Source: Cryomorphaceae bacterium
GTDB lineage: Bacteria; Bacteroidota; Bacteroidia; Flavobacteriales; Flavobacteriaceae
Reading direction: 5' to 3'
NCBI GenBank assembly: GCA_003331265.1
Contig: QOPV01000007.1
Location: 1 to 54,785 of the forward strand
DNA: 54,785 bases
Numbering within the stretch: the stretch's first letter is position 1; each line of letters starts with the position of its first letter. A program made the position numbers and the translations under genes. The notes under the pieces are model-generated. The model was not told the origin of the DNA and ran no database searches. It saw only the letters and a program-made list of their open reading frames with translations. This document shows, one piece after another, positions 25,941-35,679 of the stretch.

Positions 25941-27834
25941 AATACAAGAATATAAAATACTTTTTTTTAGGGTTTTCCTTGCATATTTGTTTTATTCTTT
26001 AGCTAGGGTTCTTTTTTATTTTTATAATAAAAATATTATTATTATTGACAGTTTCAGTGAATTTTTCAATTTATTTCTAATCGGCTTAACTTTTGATACA
26101 TCAGCTATTTTATATGTCAACTCATTATTTATATTAATTTCTTTAATTCCAATAAAAAACAACTCAAGGCCAATCTTTCAAAAAGGAATGTTTGTTTTAT
26201 ATTTTTCAACAAACATTACTGCTTATGTTACAAACTACGTTGATTTTATCTACTACAAATTTTCTCAGTCAAGATTGACAACAACAGTTTTTGATCTACT
26301 AGAAAATGAGACTAATAAATTGGATTTAATGAGTTCATTTATTGTTGATTATTGGCATGTATTTTTAATTTTTATCATTTCGGTTGTTTTATGGATTTAT
26401 TTATATAATTCAATAACTTTTAAATCCAACCAAAGTCCTAAAAATTTTAAATATTATGGTTTTTCATTGTTTTGGTCTCTTATAATAATTTTTATATCAA
26501 TTGTAGGAATGAGAGGAGGTCTTGGAAACGCAACAAGACCTATTAATATGGTTGATGCCCACAGGTTTGTAAAAAAAGGTATTCACGCAGACTTTGTTTT
26601 AAATTCACCTTTCTGTTTAATTAGGACTTATAAAAAAAATTATTTTAAGAAAAAAAATTTTTTAATTGATTCGGAAATTAATTCTATACTTAATCCTAGA
26701 AAAAAATTAAATGATTCTATTTATTCCAAACCTAATGTAGTACTAATCATAATGGAAAGTTTTGGAAGAGAATATATAGGAGCTTTCAATAAAAATAATG
26801 AGATAAAAAACTATGTTAGTTATACCCCTTTTCTAGATTCTCTTGCAAATAAAAGTTTAATTTTTACAAATGCTTTTTCAAATGGCAGACAATCCATTGA
26901 AGCTTTACCTTCAATTTTAGCAAGTTTACCTTCGTTTAAAGTACCCTTTACTTCTTCTCCTTATGCCAATCAGGAAATACAATCTTTAGTCTCTGTATTT
27001 AATGAATTAGACTATTCTACCTCATTTTTTCATGGTGCTCCTAATGGATCTATGGGTTTTTTAGGTTTGTCTAATATTTTAGGATTTGATAATTATTTTG
27101 GTAAGAATGAATTTAATGATAACTCCTTGTATGATGGTTACTGGGGAATTTGGGATGAACCTTTTTTAGGGTTTATGAAAGACGAATTAGATAAATTTAA
27201 AGAACCTTTTTTTTCAACATTCTTCAGTTTAACTTCTCATGAACCATTTAAAGTTCCTAAAGAGTATAAGGATGTTTTTCCGAAGGGTGAGGTAGACATG
27301 CACCAAGTCATTGGTTATTCAGATAATGCATTAAGAACTTTTTTTAATTCTTCAAAAAGTGAACCTTGGTTTAAAAACACACTTTTTATAATTACTGCTG
27401 ATCATTGTAATCAATTTTGGTATCCATTTTACCGAGAACCAATTAATAGGTTTGCTATACCAATAATTTTTTATCATCCTAACAACTCTTTCAGGGGGGA
27501 GAATTCTGAGCTTTCACAACAATTGGATATATTTCCCTCAATTATAGATTTAGTTGGCTATAATAAGCATATTAATTCATGGGGAAGAAGTCTTTTTTCA
27601 AATAAGTCTGATCAACCTTTTTCAATTCACTTTTCAGGAACTGTTTATCATTTTTCTATGAACGAATATAACTTGGTTTTTGATGGTGAAAAAGTGATAG
27701 GTGTTTATAATGTAAAAGATTATGCATTAAGTAATAATATAATGAGTGATGTTGATTATTCAATAGAAGAAAGATATCTTAAAGCTTTTTATCAAGATTA
27801 CATGAACAGAATAATAGAGGGTAAATTGGATTAA
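25930..27834 (+). CDS. LTA synthase-like membrane sulfatase family protein
   Basis: This 634-residue protein has five N-terminal membrane helices (within about 1-200) and a large periplasmic alkaline phosphatase-fold domain (about 265-600). Metal and catalytic landmarks are LIIMESFGREYIGAF (metal Glu), FSNGRQSIEALPSILAS (Ser where LtaS uses Thr), ITADHCNQF (Asp-His) and HFSGTVYHFS. In Gram-positives these enzymes polymerise lipoteichoic acid. In Bacteroidota they are present without LTA and probably transfer phosphoglycerol or phosphoethanolamine to glycans or lipids, which is inference. It is coupled with the PAP2 gene by an 11-nt overlap and ends 2 nt from the convergent msrA. Confidence 0.88.
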   Translation: MFYRIQEYKILFFRVFLAYLFYSLARVLFYFYNKNIIIIDSFSEFFNLFLIGLTFDTSAILYVNSLFILISLIPIKNNSRPIFQKGMFVLYFSTNITAYVTNYVDFIYYKFSQSRLTTTVFDLLENETNKLDLMSSFIVDYWHVFLIFIISVVLWIYLYNSITFKSNQSPKNFKYYGFSLFWSLIIIFISIVGMRGGLGNATRPINMVDAHRFVKKGIHADFVLNSPFCLIRTYKKNYFKKKNFLIDSEINSILNPRKKLNDSIYSKPNVVLIIMESFGREYIGAFNKNNEIKNYVSYTPFLDSLANKSLIFTNAFSNGRQSIEALPSILASLPSFKVPFTSSPYANQEIQSLVSVFNELDYSTSFFHGAPNGSMGFLGLSNILGFDNYFGKNEFNDNSLYDGYWGIWDEPFLGFMKDELDKFKEPFFSTFFSLTSHEPFKVPKEYKDVFPKGEVDMHQVIGYSDNALRTFFNSSKSEPWFKNTLFIITADHCNQFWYPFYREPINRFAIPIIFYHPNNSFRGENSELSQQLDIFPSIIDLVGYNKHINSWGRSLFSNKSDQPFSIHFSGTVYHFSMNEYNLVFDGEKVIGVYNVKDYALSNNIMSDVDYSIEERYLKAFYQDYMNRIIEGKLD

Positions 27835-27836
27835 AT

Positions 27837-28436
27837 TTACTTTAAAACATCTTTAAAATCCATTTTAAATTTATTTATTCTAGGAGCTGAAACTCTCATA
27901 ATATATAAATCATATGGATTTTTTTTCTTGTAATCTTGATGATAATCTTCAGCAATGTAGAATTTTTTAAATGGTTCAATTTCAGTGGTAATTTTGTTAT
28001 AGGTTCTGTTTTTTAAAAGAATTTTTATTTCATTTTCTATTATTTGTTTTTCATTTTCTGAATTAAAAAATGCAATTGATCTATATTGAGTTCCAACATC
28101 AGGTCCTTGTCTGTTCAAGGTTGAAGGATCGTGTGATCCAAAAAAAACCTGAACCAAAGTTTGAAAATTTATTATTTTGGAATCATAAATCACTTCAATA
28201 GTTTCAGCATGACCAGTTTTGCCACTCATCACTTGACTATAGCTAGGATCCTCTATGTTTCCCCCGGAATATCCAGAGTTGACTTCAACAACTCCTTTTA
28301 AATTTTCATATATACTTTCAACACACCAAAAACATCCTGAGGCAAAATAAGCCTTTGACAATTCTTGTTTTTCTGAATGTATATTTTCAATATTGAAAGA
28401 AATTAATAATAAGAAAATAAAAAATTTATTTAACAT
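27837..28436 (-). CDS. msrA: Exported peptide methionine sulfoxide reductase A
   Basis: This 199-residue enzyme reduces methionine-S-sulfoxide in proteins. The catalytic Cys35 is in ASGCFWCVE, and the family stretches GYSGG, GKTGHAETIEV and FFGSHDPSTLNRQGPDVGTQYRS follow; AEDYHQDY lies near the C-terminus. A hydrophobic N-terminus (1-20) looks like a signal peptide, so it probably repairs envelope proteins, fitting the thiol-redox genes at 5073-6709. Only a few C-terminal residues follow the catalytic domain, so resolving-Cys use is unclear. The start overlaps the glycosyltransferase stop by 7 nt. Confidence 0.94.
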   Translation of the reverse strand: MLNKFFIFLLLISFNIENIHSEKQELSKAYFASGCFWCVESIYENLKGVVEVNSGYSGGNIEDPSYSQVMSGKTGHAETIEVIYDSKIINFQTLVQVFFGSHDPSTLNRQGPDVGTQYRSIAFFNSENEKQIIENEIKILLKNRTYNKITTEIEPFKKFYIAEDYHQDYKKKNPYDLYIMRVSAPRINKFKMDFKDVLK

Positions 28437-29548
28437 AATTTAGAACTTAAAATTAGAGAAGTAAAATTAGTCCAAGTTAATTCTTTCTTTTTAATTTTTA
28501 TTTCCTTTTTTATTGAATTTAAATCAGAATTTAATGCTATTAAAATTTTATTTGACAATTCTTTTGAATCAGGCTTACTCAAAAAACCATCCTTATCATC
28601 AATAATAAATTCAGAAAGACCCCCAACATCGGAAGATACAATTGGTATTTCAAATTGAATGGCTAATGAAGCAATTCCACTTTGTGATGCATTTTTATAA
28701 GGAAGTATTACTAGTTCAGATGAACAAAACCAATATTTAATTTCATCTTGATTAACAAACTTATTAATAAAAGAAACTGATTTTTCTAATTTATATTTAT
28801 AAACTAAATCATGGTATTTTTTTAGTGGTTCGTAATTTTCACCAACAATTAAAAGTTTAACATCACTATTTTTTTTTATTATTTCAATCATTGATTTTAA
28901 TAAAATATCAAGACCTTTATATTCTCTAATTAATCCAAAAAAAAGTAAATATCTAATATTGTTTTCTAAGCCTATTTTTTTTTTTGCAATATACTTTTCA
29001 ATAGGATTTCCAAATTTTTCAGGGACAGGATGAAATAATGAAACCCCTTTTTGGAAAGGTGAAATTTTTATTATTTCTTCTTTAATATTTTTAGAAAAAG
29101 TAACATATTCATTAATACTTTTCAAGTATTTTTTAAATAAAGTTTTTTGAAAGATACTTTTTTCATGGGGATATGCATTATGAATAAGTCCAATTTTTTT
29201 TATTTTATTATTAATAATATTGTTTATTACTAATAGACATGGTGCTAAAAACGCAGTCCAATAACAACTAATCACTAAATCAGGATTTAAATCATTAATT
29301 ACTTTAGATGTATTTATCCAATTAAACGGGTTTATTGAGTTTATTATTCTACTAGATCTTACGTTTTGCTTCAAATTATTTTTATGAAACTGAGTTTTTC
29401 CAGGAAATAAAAAGCTGGGGTATTGTAATTTAAATGTAATTACATCGACTTTATGTCCAGTTTTAATTAATGACTCACATAGTTCTTGGTTCGTATCCGA
29501 AATACCTCCTCGATATGGAAAAAATGGACCTATTAAAACTATATTCAT
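28430..29548 (-). CDS. Glycosyltransferase family 4 (GT-B)
   Basis: This 372-residue GT-B enzyme has the N-terminal acceptor domain GPFFPYRGGISDTNQEL and a C-terminal nucleotide-sugar domain with the E-x7-E motif region LVILPYKNASQSGIASLAIQ...VGGLSEFI. Donor and acceptor are unknown. Likely products are surface polysaccharide or glycolipid sugars. It has no signal peptide and works at the cytoplasmic face. The gene sits 9 nt after secA and overlaps msrA by 7 nt in one minus-strand run. That is physical clustering with no obvious shared pathway. Confidence 0.86.
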   Translation of the reverse strand: MNIVLIGPFFPYRGGISDTNQELCESLIKTGHKVDVITFKLQYPSFLFPGKTQFHKNNLKQNVRSSRIINSINPFNWINTSKVINDLNPDLVISCYWTAFLAPCLLVINNIINNKIKKIGLIHNAYPHEKSIFQKTLFKKYLKSINEYVTFSKNIKEEIIKISPFQKGVSLFHPVPEKFGNPIEKYIAKKKIGLENNIRYLLFFGLIREYKGLDILLKSMIEIIKKNSDVKLLIVGENYEPLKKYHDLVYKYKLEKSVSFINKFVNQDEIKYWFCSSELVILPYKNASQSGIASLAIQFEIPIVSSDVGGLSEFIIDDKDGFLSKPDSKELSNKILIALNSDLNSIKKEIKIKKKELTWTNFTSLILSSKLC

Positions 29549-29557
29549 CCCTTTTGT

Positions 29558-32500
29558 TTAATCATTCACCAATATCCAATCTCCATTTTTTAAATGATTT
29601 TCTGCTACTTTATATTTCAAAGTTTTCTGTTCACCATTAGAAATGTTTTTAATAGTAACTTTTTCATTTCTTCCTATTTTTTTAACTTCTCTTATTACGG
29701 TTTCAATTTGTTGATTTCTTGATGATGCGTTTTGTCCTGCTCTTTTATTTATTGACGCTAGTTCGTCACTATTTAACACCTCTTCTTTGGAAATGTTGAA
29801 TTTTTGTTTTCTTCTTTGCTTTCTATCTTCTATTATTTCGGATGGATCTTTTGAGGGAAGTTCACCTTTAAATAAAAACGAAATTATTTCTTTATTTATT
29901 TCGTTAAGGGAAGTTTTAAATAATTCATAGGCTTCGAATTTATAAATAACTAATGGATCTTTTTGTTCATGAACTGCTAATTGTACAGATTGCTTTAATT
30001 CATCCATTTTTCTTAAATGATTTTTCCAAGATTCGTCAATAATAGCTAGGGATATATTTTTTTCAAAATCATTTATTAAAGTTTCACCTTTTGATTCGTA
30101 GGCAGATTTAAGGTCTGTAACAACATTTAAGGTTTTTTTGCCATCAGTAAAAGGAACCACAATTCTTTCAAAATTATTTGACGGATTTTCATACACATTT
30201 TTGATCACAGGAAATACTTTTTCAGCACTTATTTTCATTTTTGAATTGTAGTGATTGTAAGCACTTTTATAAGTCTTATATACTATTTCTTCAGACTCTC
30301 CATTTTCAAACTCGGCTTCGCTAAATTGAGAACTTAAGGAAAAATATCTAATAATATCAAATTCATAATCCTTATAGCTATTGGACAATTTATTATTATT
30401 CACAATTATTTCGGTTGTATCATAAATCATAGTAGCGATATCTACTTTTAATCTATCACCCTCTAGAGCGTGTTTTCTTCTTTTATAAATATTTTCTCTT
30501 TGAACATTCATTACATCATCATATTCTAATAATCTTTTTCTAATTCCAAAATTATTTTCTTCAACTTTTCTTTGAGCTCTTTCAATTGTTTTGGTCATCA
30601 TAGAATGTTGAATTACCTCTCCTTCTTCTAAGCCCATTTTATCCATCATTTTAGCAACTCTATCAGATCCAAACAACCTCATTAAGTTGTCTTCTAAAGA
30701 CACATAAAATTGAGAACTTCCAGGATCCCCTTGTCTTCCAGATCTCCCTCTTAGTTGCCTATCAACCCTTCTAGAGTCATGTCTTTCGGTACCTACAATT
30801 GCTAAACCTCCATTAGACTTAACAATTTCATTAATTTTAATATCTGTACCCCTTCCAGCCATGTTAGTGGCAATTGTCACGATTCCTGCGTTACCTGCCT
30901 CAGTAACAATATCTGCTTCTTTTTTATGAAGTTTAGCATTTAAAACATTATGTTTAATTTTTTTAATTGTTAACATTCTTGCTAATAATTCAGAAATTTC
31001 AACGGAAGTTGTTCCAATTAAAACAGGCCTTCCTTCATCGGATATTTTAGTTACATGTTCAATTACTGCATTATATTTTTCCCGTTTAGTTTTATAAATC
31101 AAATCATTTTCATCTTTTCTTGAAATTGGTCTGTTTGTAGGAATCTCTATAACATCTAATTTGTAAATATCCCAGAATTCACCAGCTTCAGTTATTGCTG
31201 TTCCAGTCATTCCAGAAAGTTTCTTGTACATCCTGAAATAATTTTGAAGAGTAACAGAAGCGAAAGTTTGAGTTGCATCTTCAATTTTTACATTTTCCTT
31301 AGCTTCAATAGCCTGATGGAGACCGTCTGAATAACGTCTCCCATCCATTATTCTACCGGTCTGTTCATCAACAATTTTCACTTTATTATCCATTATTACA
31401 TATTCTGTATCCTTTTCAAATAAAGTATAGGCTTTTAATAATTGATTTATTGTATGTATTCTTTCACTTTTTATTCCGAAATCATTATATATTTTTTCCT
31501 TTTCCTCAACTTCTTTATCTATATCTAAATTTTGATTTTCAATTTCAGCTATCTCAGTTGATAAATCTGGAAGAATGAAAAAATTTGAATCTTGGTTTTC
31601 AGCTGATAAACTATCAATACCTTTGTCTGTCAATTCTATTTGATTATTTTTTTCATCAATAACAAAGAAAAGATCAATATCAACTTTTGGCATTTCTCTA
31701 TTATTATCTTGCATATAAAAATTTTCAGTTTTTTGTAATAACTGTTTTACACCTTCTTCACTCAAAAATTTAATTAAAGCAGAATTTTTAGGTAGTCCCC
31801 TAAAAACTTGTAATAGATAAAATCCTCCATCATCTTTGTTTCCCTCTAAAATTAGTTTTTTAGCTTTAGAAAGAACTTGTGTAATTAATTGTTTTTGTTT
31901 TTGAACAATGGAATTTATTTTTGGTTTCAGTTCATTAAATTCATGAATGTCTCCCTTTGGAACAGGTCCTGAAATTATTAGTGGTGTTCTAGCATCATCA
32001 ATTAACACTGAGTCTACTTCATCTACTATTGCATAGTTATGTTTTTTTTGAACTAAATCTGAGGATTTGTGAGCCATATTATCTCTCAAATAATCAAAGC
32101 CAAACTCATTATTTGTTCCATATGTAATATCTGATTCATAGGCTTTTTTTCTTCCTTCAGAATTTGGACTGTAGTGATCAATACAATCTATGGTAAGTCC
32201 GTGAAACTCAAATATTGGTGCCATCCAAGCACTATCTCTTTTAGCTAGATAATCATTCACTGTAACAAGATGGACACCATTTCCAGTCAAAGCATTTAAA
32301 TAAACTGGAAGAGTTGCAACAAGCGTTTTCCCTTCACCTGTCTGCATCTCCGCAATTTTTCCACGATGAAGAGCAATTCCTCCAATTAATTGCACGTCAT
32401 AATGTACCATATCCCAAGTAACTTCTTTTCCTGCGGCATCCCACCTGTTTGACCATATTGAATTTGGACCTTCGATTGAAACATATTGTTTCAATTTTGA

Positions 32501-32920
32501 GAAATGCATATCGGAGTCAGTAGATTTTACAGAGAGGGTAGAGTTTTCTTTAAACCTTTTAGCTGTCTCTTTGACAACAGCAAAAGCCTCTGGTAAAATT
32601 TCATTTAACTTTTCTTCAACTTTTAATTCAGAAGATTCATTTATTTTATCAATTTCTTGATAAAGTTTCTCTTTTTCATCAATATTTTCAGAGGAATTTA
32701 TTTTAGATTTTACATTTTCTATTGCATTATTAAATGGTTGTCTAACTGCTGCAATTTGTTTTTTAAATTCAATTGTCTTATTTCTAAGTTCATTATGATT
32801 TAGCGAAATCAACTCAGATTCATAACTTAAAATATCCTTAACTATAGATTCGACTTCTTTTAAATCTTTTTTTGATTTGTCTCCAACAAAAATATTTAAT
32901 AAAGAATTTATAAAGCTCAT
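29558..32920 (-). CDS. secA: Preprotein translocase ATPase SecA
   Basis: This 1120-residue motor pushes unfolded preproteins through SecYEG. Walker A is in EMQTGEGKTLVATLP near 190, DEAD-box-like VDEVDSVLIDDARTPLIISG follows, and the preprotein cross-linking domain, helicase core (TNMAGRGTDIKI, QLRGRSGRQGDPG) and helical scaffold are all present. It is longer than E. coli SecA (901) because of Bacteroidota-type insertions (about 335-480). The usual C-terminal Cys-rich zinc finger is absent. The protein instead ends KIGRNEKVTIKN...WILVND with no cysteines. An upstream terminator (32958-32977) separates it from the DUF2795 gene. Confidence 0.97.
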   Translation of the reverse strand: MSFINSLLNIFVGDKSKKDLKEVESIVKDILSYESELISLNHNELRNKTIEFKKQIAAVRQPFNNAIENVKSKINSSENIDEKEKLYQEIDKINESSELKVEEKLNEILPEAFAVVKETAKRFKENSTLSVKSTDSDMHFSKLKQYVSIEGPNSIWSNRWDAAGKEVTWDMVHYDVQLIGGIALHRGKIAEMQTGEGKTLVATLPVYLNALTGNGVHLVTVNDYLAKRDSAWMAPIFEFHGLTIDCIDHYSPNSEGRKKAYESDITYGTNNEFGFDYLRDNMAHKSSDLVQKKHNYAIVDEVDSVLIDDARTPLIISGPVPKGDIHEFNELKPKINSIVQKQKQLITQVLSKAKKLILEGNKDDGGFYLLQVFRGLPKNSALIKFLSEEGVKQLLQKTENFYMQDNNREMPKVDIDLFFVIDEKNNQIELTDKGIDSLSAENQDSNFFILPDLSTEIAEIENQNLDIDKEVEEKEKIYNDFGIKSERIHTINQLLKAYTLFEKDTEYVIMDNKVKIVDEQTGRIMDGRRYSDGLHQAIEAKENVKIEDATQTFASVTLQNYFRMYKKLSGMTGTAITEAGEFWDIYKLDVIEIPTNRPISRKDENDLIYKTKREKYNAVIEHVTKISDEGRPVLIGTTSVEISELLARMLTIKKIKHNVLNAKLHKKEADIVTEAGNAGIVTIATNMAGRGTDIKINEIVKSNGGLAIVGTERHDSRRVDRQLRGRSGRQGDPGSSQFYVSLEDNLMRLFGSDRVAKMMDKMGLEEGEVIQHSMMTKTIERAQRKVEENNFGIRKRLLEYDDVMNVQRENIYKRRKHALEGDRLKVDIATMIYDTTEIIVNNNKLSNSYKDYEFDIIRYFSLSSQFSEAEFENGESEEIVYKTYKSAYNHYNSKMKISAEKVFPVIKNVYENPSNNFERIVVPFTDGKKTLNVVTDLKSAYESKGETLINDFEKNISLAIIDESWKNHLRKMDELKQSVQLAVHEQKDPLVIYKFEAYELFKTSLNEINKEIISFLFKGELPSKDPSEIIEDRKQRRKQKFNISKEEVLNSDELASINKRAGQNASSRNQQIETVIREVKKIGRNEKVTIKNISNGEQKTLKYKVAENHLKNGDWILVND

Positions 32921-32957
32921 TAGAATTGTTTGATTAATATCAAATTTAAGTAAAAAA

Positions 32958-32977
32958 AAAGCCTCCTAAGAGACTTT
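32958..32977 (-). terminator. Rho-independent terminator after the DUF2795 gene
   Basis: On the minus strand AAAGTCTC pairs with GAGGCTTT (8 bp, one G-T) around TTAG, followed by a run of T. It lies 20 nt after the stop of the 74-residue gene and before secA, so secA needs its own promoter downstream of it. Confidence 0.85.
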
Positions 32978-32996
32978 GTTAAAGTTTTTAACTGAA

Positions 32997-33221
32997 CTAA
33001 TACTCATCTTCATTCCACAAGTAATCTTCATCAGTAGGGTAGTCAGGCCAAATTTCTAAAATAGATTCATACACATCACCTTCCTCTTCCTCTATTTCTT
33101 GTAAATTCTCAACAACTTCAAGCGGAGCACCTGTTCTTATTGAAAAATCAATTAATTCATCTTTGTTTGCAGGCCATGGTGCATCACTTAAATAAGAGGC
33201 TAATTCTAATGTCCAGTACAT
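32997..33221 (-). CDS. DUF2795-family small acidic protein
   Basis: This 74-residue, very acidic protein reads MYWTLELASYLSDAPWPANK and ends YPTDEDYLWNEDEY. The helix-helix layout (TLELASYLSDAPWP, KDELIDFSIRTGAP, VENLQEIEEEEGD) is the DUF2795 domain. No function is known. It is commonly found beside secA in Bacteroidota. Here it lies 68 nt after lnt and is closed by its own terminator, so it may be expressed separately from secA. Confidence 0.85.
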   Translation of the reverse strand: MYWTLELASYLSDAPWPANKDELIDFSIRTGAPLEVVENLQEIEEEEGDVYESILEIWPDYPTDEDYLWNEDEY

Positions 33222-33289
33222 AATTATTAATTATAAATATTTGCAAAAATAATTTTTTAATCCAATCATGCAATATTTTAACTAAAAAT

Positions 33290-34864
33290 TTAATATTTTT
33301 TTTTCTTGCTAAATGAAAATAGTAAAATTATAATGAAAAAAAACAAAGAAAAACGATAAATAATATCGCCGTACTTCACGTAAAAAGTTATATGATTAGA
33401 TAGGCCTATGTTTCCATTTAGGGTCCCTCTTTTATTGTATTCAAGCTTTTTAATTATTTCTCCTTTTTTATTTATGATGGCAGATGATCCAGTATTTGCA
33501 CTTCTAGCTATACTTCTTCTTGTTTCTATAGATCTTATTTTAGCATAACTTAAGTGTTGTTTATAGCCTTGTGATTCGCTCCACCAGCCGTCATTAGTAA
33601 TTATTGCTAAGAATTGCGCTCCATTTCTAACGTATTGTGTCACGTATTCTCCATAAACGGATTCATAGCATATTATAGGAGCTACTTTAGTACCATTATT
33701 CAATTTAAAGATTTCTCTTTTATCTTGTGTTGCTCTAGTACTTACGGTTCCTCCAAGGTTCAATAGAGTATTTCCTAACAAAGGTTCTAAAATATTTTTG
33801 TAAGGCATGTTTTCTACCCCTACAACTAATTTTGATTTATGATAAATTTGTGGTTTTTGATTGCTGGACATTAAAAAACTACTATTGTAAACATCAATCC
33901 AAACACTATCCTTAATTAAATTTGAAGATTTGGTTTTGTTTTTTGAAGAATAATAAAGTTTATAAAACTGAATTCCTGATAATAAATTTGGATTGTTTTT
34001 TTTATTTAAATAGTCTTTTAATATAATTAAAAATGGATTTTCTTCAAATTTATTAATGGGATAACCTGGGCTTTCTGAAAAATATGTCTCTGGTGCAATA
34101 ATTATTTCAAATGAATCATTGTTTGAATTAACTAATTTTTTAAAATCTTCAATAATTGATATGTTAGTTTTCCCATACTTTTCTTTGTAGGGGTCAATAT
34201 TTGGCTGTATTATTGAAGCTTTTATATAATTATCACTTTCATTTTGATTATTAAAAATTAACATTGATATTAATACAGGAATTGACAATGATAAAATAGA
34301 ATAGGACAAGAATTTATTATCAATTTTATGATTTTCTTTCCATAACTGGAATAATATAAAAAAAAGATAATTTACAATTAATACCCAAAGTGTTCCTCCG
34401 AAAACCCCTGTATATTCATACCATTGAATCCATAATATTTTTTCAGAAAAAACATTTCCAAGATTAAGCCAAGGCCATGAAAAATCCCAGTTTAAATGAA
34501 ATTTTTCAAAAACTATCCATGCAGACAGCCAATAAATAACACTTAATTTATTTGTTAATTTTCTAGAGACAAAACTGTAACTGGTAAAAACAGTAGCCAT
34601 TAGTAAGCTGTTTACAATGATTGCAAATGACATTCCAAAAAAAGTAGAGTAAACCAACCACCAAGTAGCTATAGAATTCCATATGAAAAACGATAAATAA
34701 GAAAATAAAAATATTTTAATTAATGATTCTTTTCTTATAATTTTTTCTAAAAATAATAATGGAACAAAACTTATAAAAATTAGAATAGTAAATCCATAGG
34801 TTGGCCACGATAGGCCAAGTAATAAACCTGACAAAATACTATATAAAAATTGTTTTTTTTTCAA
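33290..34864 (-). CDS. lnt: Apolipoprotein N-acyltransferase
   Basis: This 524-residue inner-membrane enzyme adds the third acyl chain to lipoproteins. An N-terminal multi-helix membrane region (1-205) is followed by a nitrilase-like periplasmic domain with the complete catalytic triad: Glu259 (APETYFS), Lys345 (YHKSKLVVGVE) and Cys399 (PIICYESVYGE). A C-terminal membrane anchor ends at KKKKY. The stop is 68 nt before DUF2795. Lipoprotein clients in this window include the Omp28 and DUF1573 proteins. Confidence 0.95.
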   Translation of the reverse strand: MKKKQFLYSILSGLLLGLSWPTYGFTILIFISFVPLLFLEKIIRKESLIKIFLFSYLSFFIWNSIATWWLVYSTFFGMSFAIIVNSLLMATVFTSYSFVSRKLTNKLSVIYWLSAWIVFEKFHLNWDFSWPWLNLGNVFSEKILWIQWYEYTGVFGGTLWVLIVNYLFFILFQLWKENHKIDNKFLSYSILSLSIPVLISMLIFNNQNESDNYIKASIIQPNIDPYKEKYGKTNISIIEDFKKLVNSNNDSFEIIIAPETYFSESPGYPINKFEENPFLIILKDYLNKKNNPNLLSGIQFYKLYYSSKNKTKSSNLIKDSVWIDVYNSSFLMSSNQKPQIYHKSKLVVGVENMPYKNILEPLLGNTLLNLGGTVSTRATQDKREIFKLNNGTKVAPIICYESVYGEYVTQYVRNGAQFLAIITNDGWWSESQGYKQHLSYAKIRSIETRRSIARSANTGSSAIINKKGEIIKKLEYNKRGTLNGNIGLSNHITFYVKYGDIIYRFSLFFFIIILLFSFSKKKKY

Positions 34865-34965
34865 ATTATTAATTAATTAATTAAACAAACCAAGTTATAA
34901 AAAATAAAAAAAACATATTAATAAGTCTAATTTAATTTTATTATTATAAATTGTAATTTTAAAGA

Positions 34966-35679
34966 ATGAAGTTACTTTCTTTTATACCAAATACCCTTAC
35001 GTTTTTAAATCTTTTTTTTGGATGCATTGCGGTTTTTTATGGATTTAACGGAGATCTAAAATCTTTAGCAATCTTTGTTTTACTTGGAATGTTATGTGAT
35101 TTTTTTGATGGATTTTTTGCCAGATTACTAAATGTTAAATCACAACTAGGAGTACAACTAGACTCTTTATCAGATCTTGTAACATTTGGATTGTCATCTT
35201 CAGTGGTTATTTTTATTCTATTGTCAAAGTCTTTATATGTAATCGAAAGTGATATAGATTCTCCCATTAGATTAATTCCTTACTTATCTTTTTTAATTAC
35301 AATTGCTTCTTCCTATAGGTTGGCTAAGTTTAATTTAGATAGTAATGATTCATATTTTAAGGGATTACCAACACCAGCTAATGCTCTTTTAATTGTTTTT
35401 TTACCTTTTATGCTAGAAAATCAGTTTTTAAATCATTTTTATTATTTGTTAGAGAACACATTCTTTTTGATATTTATATTATTAATATCATCTTACCTTC
35501 TTATTTCTGATATTGAAATACCATCTTTAAAAATCAAAAGATTTTTTTCTAAAAAAAATAAATTTTTATATCTTTTTTTGATTATTTCAACTAGTTTACT
35601 GATTGGATTTAAATTAGCAGCTTTCCCAATAATTATAGTAGTTTATGTGTTTTTGGGTTTATTAAGAATTAAATTCTAA
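34966..35679 (+). CDS. pssA: CDP-diacylglycerol-serine O-phosphatidyltransferase
   Basis: This 237-residue CDP-alcohol phosphatidyltransferase has about eight helices. The family motif D-G-x2-A-R-x8-G-x3-D-x3-D is complete in CDFFDGFFARLLNV...GVQLDSLSDLVTFG (about 44-71). FIPNTLTFLNLFFGC at the N-terminus and YRLAKFN (about 112-118) point to the serine-transferring subgroup. It makes phosphatidylserine, the precursor of phosphatidylethanolamine. Its 3' end overlaps the convergent lptB by 18 nt, the longest such overlap in the window. Confidence 0.88.
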   Translation: MKLLSFIPNTLTFLNLFFGCIAVFYGFNGDLKSLAIFVLLGMLCDFFDGFFARLLNVKSQLGVQLDSLSDLVTFGLSSSVVIFILLSKSLYVIESDIDSPIRLIPYLSFLITIASSYRLAKFNLDSNDSYFKGLPTPANALLIVFLPFMLENQFLNHFYYLLENTFFLIFILLISSYLLISDIEIPSLKIKRFFSKKNKFLYLFLIISTSLLIGFKLAAFPIIIVVYVFLGLLRIKF

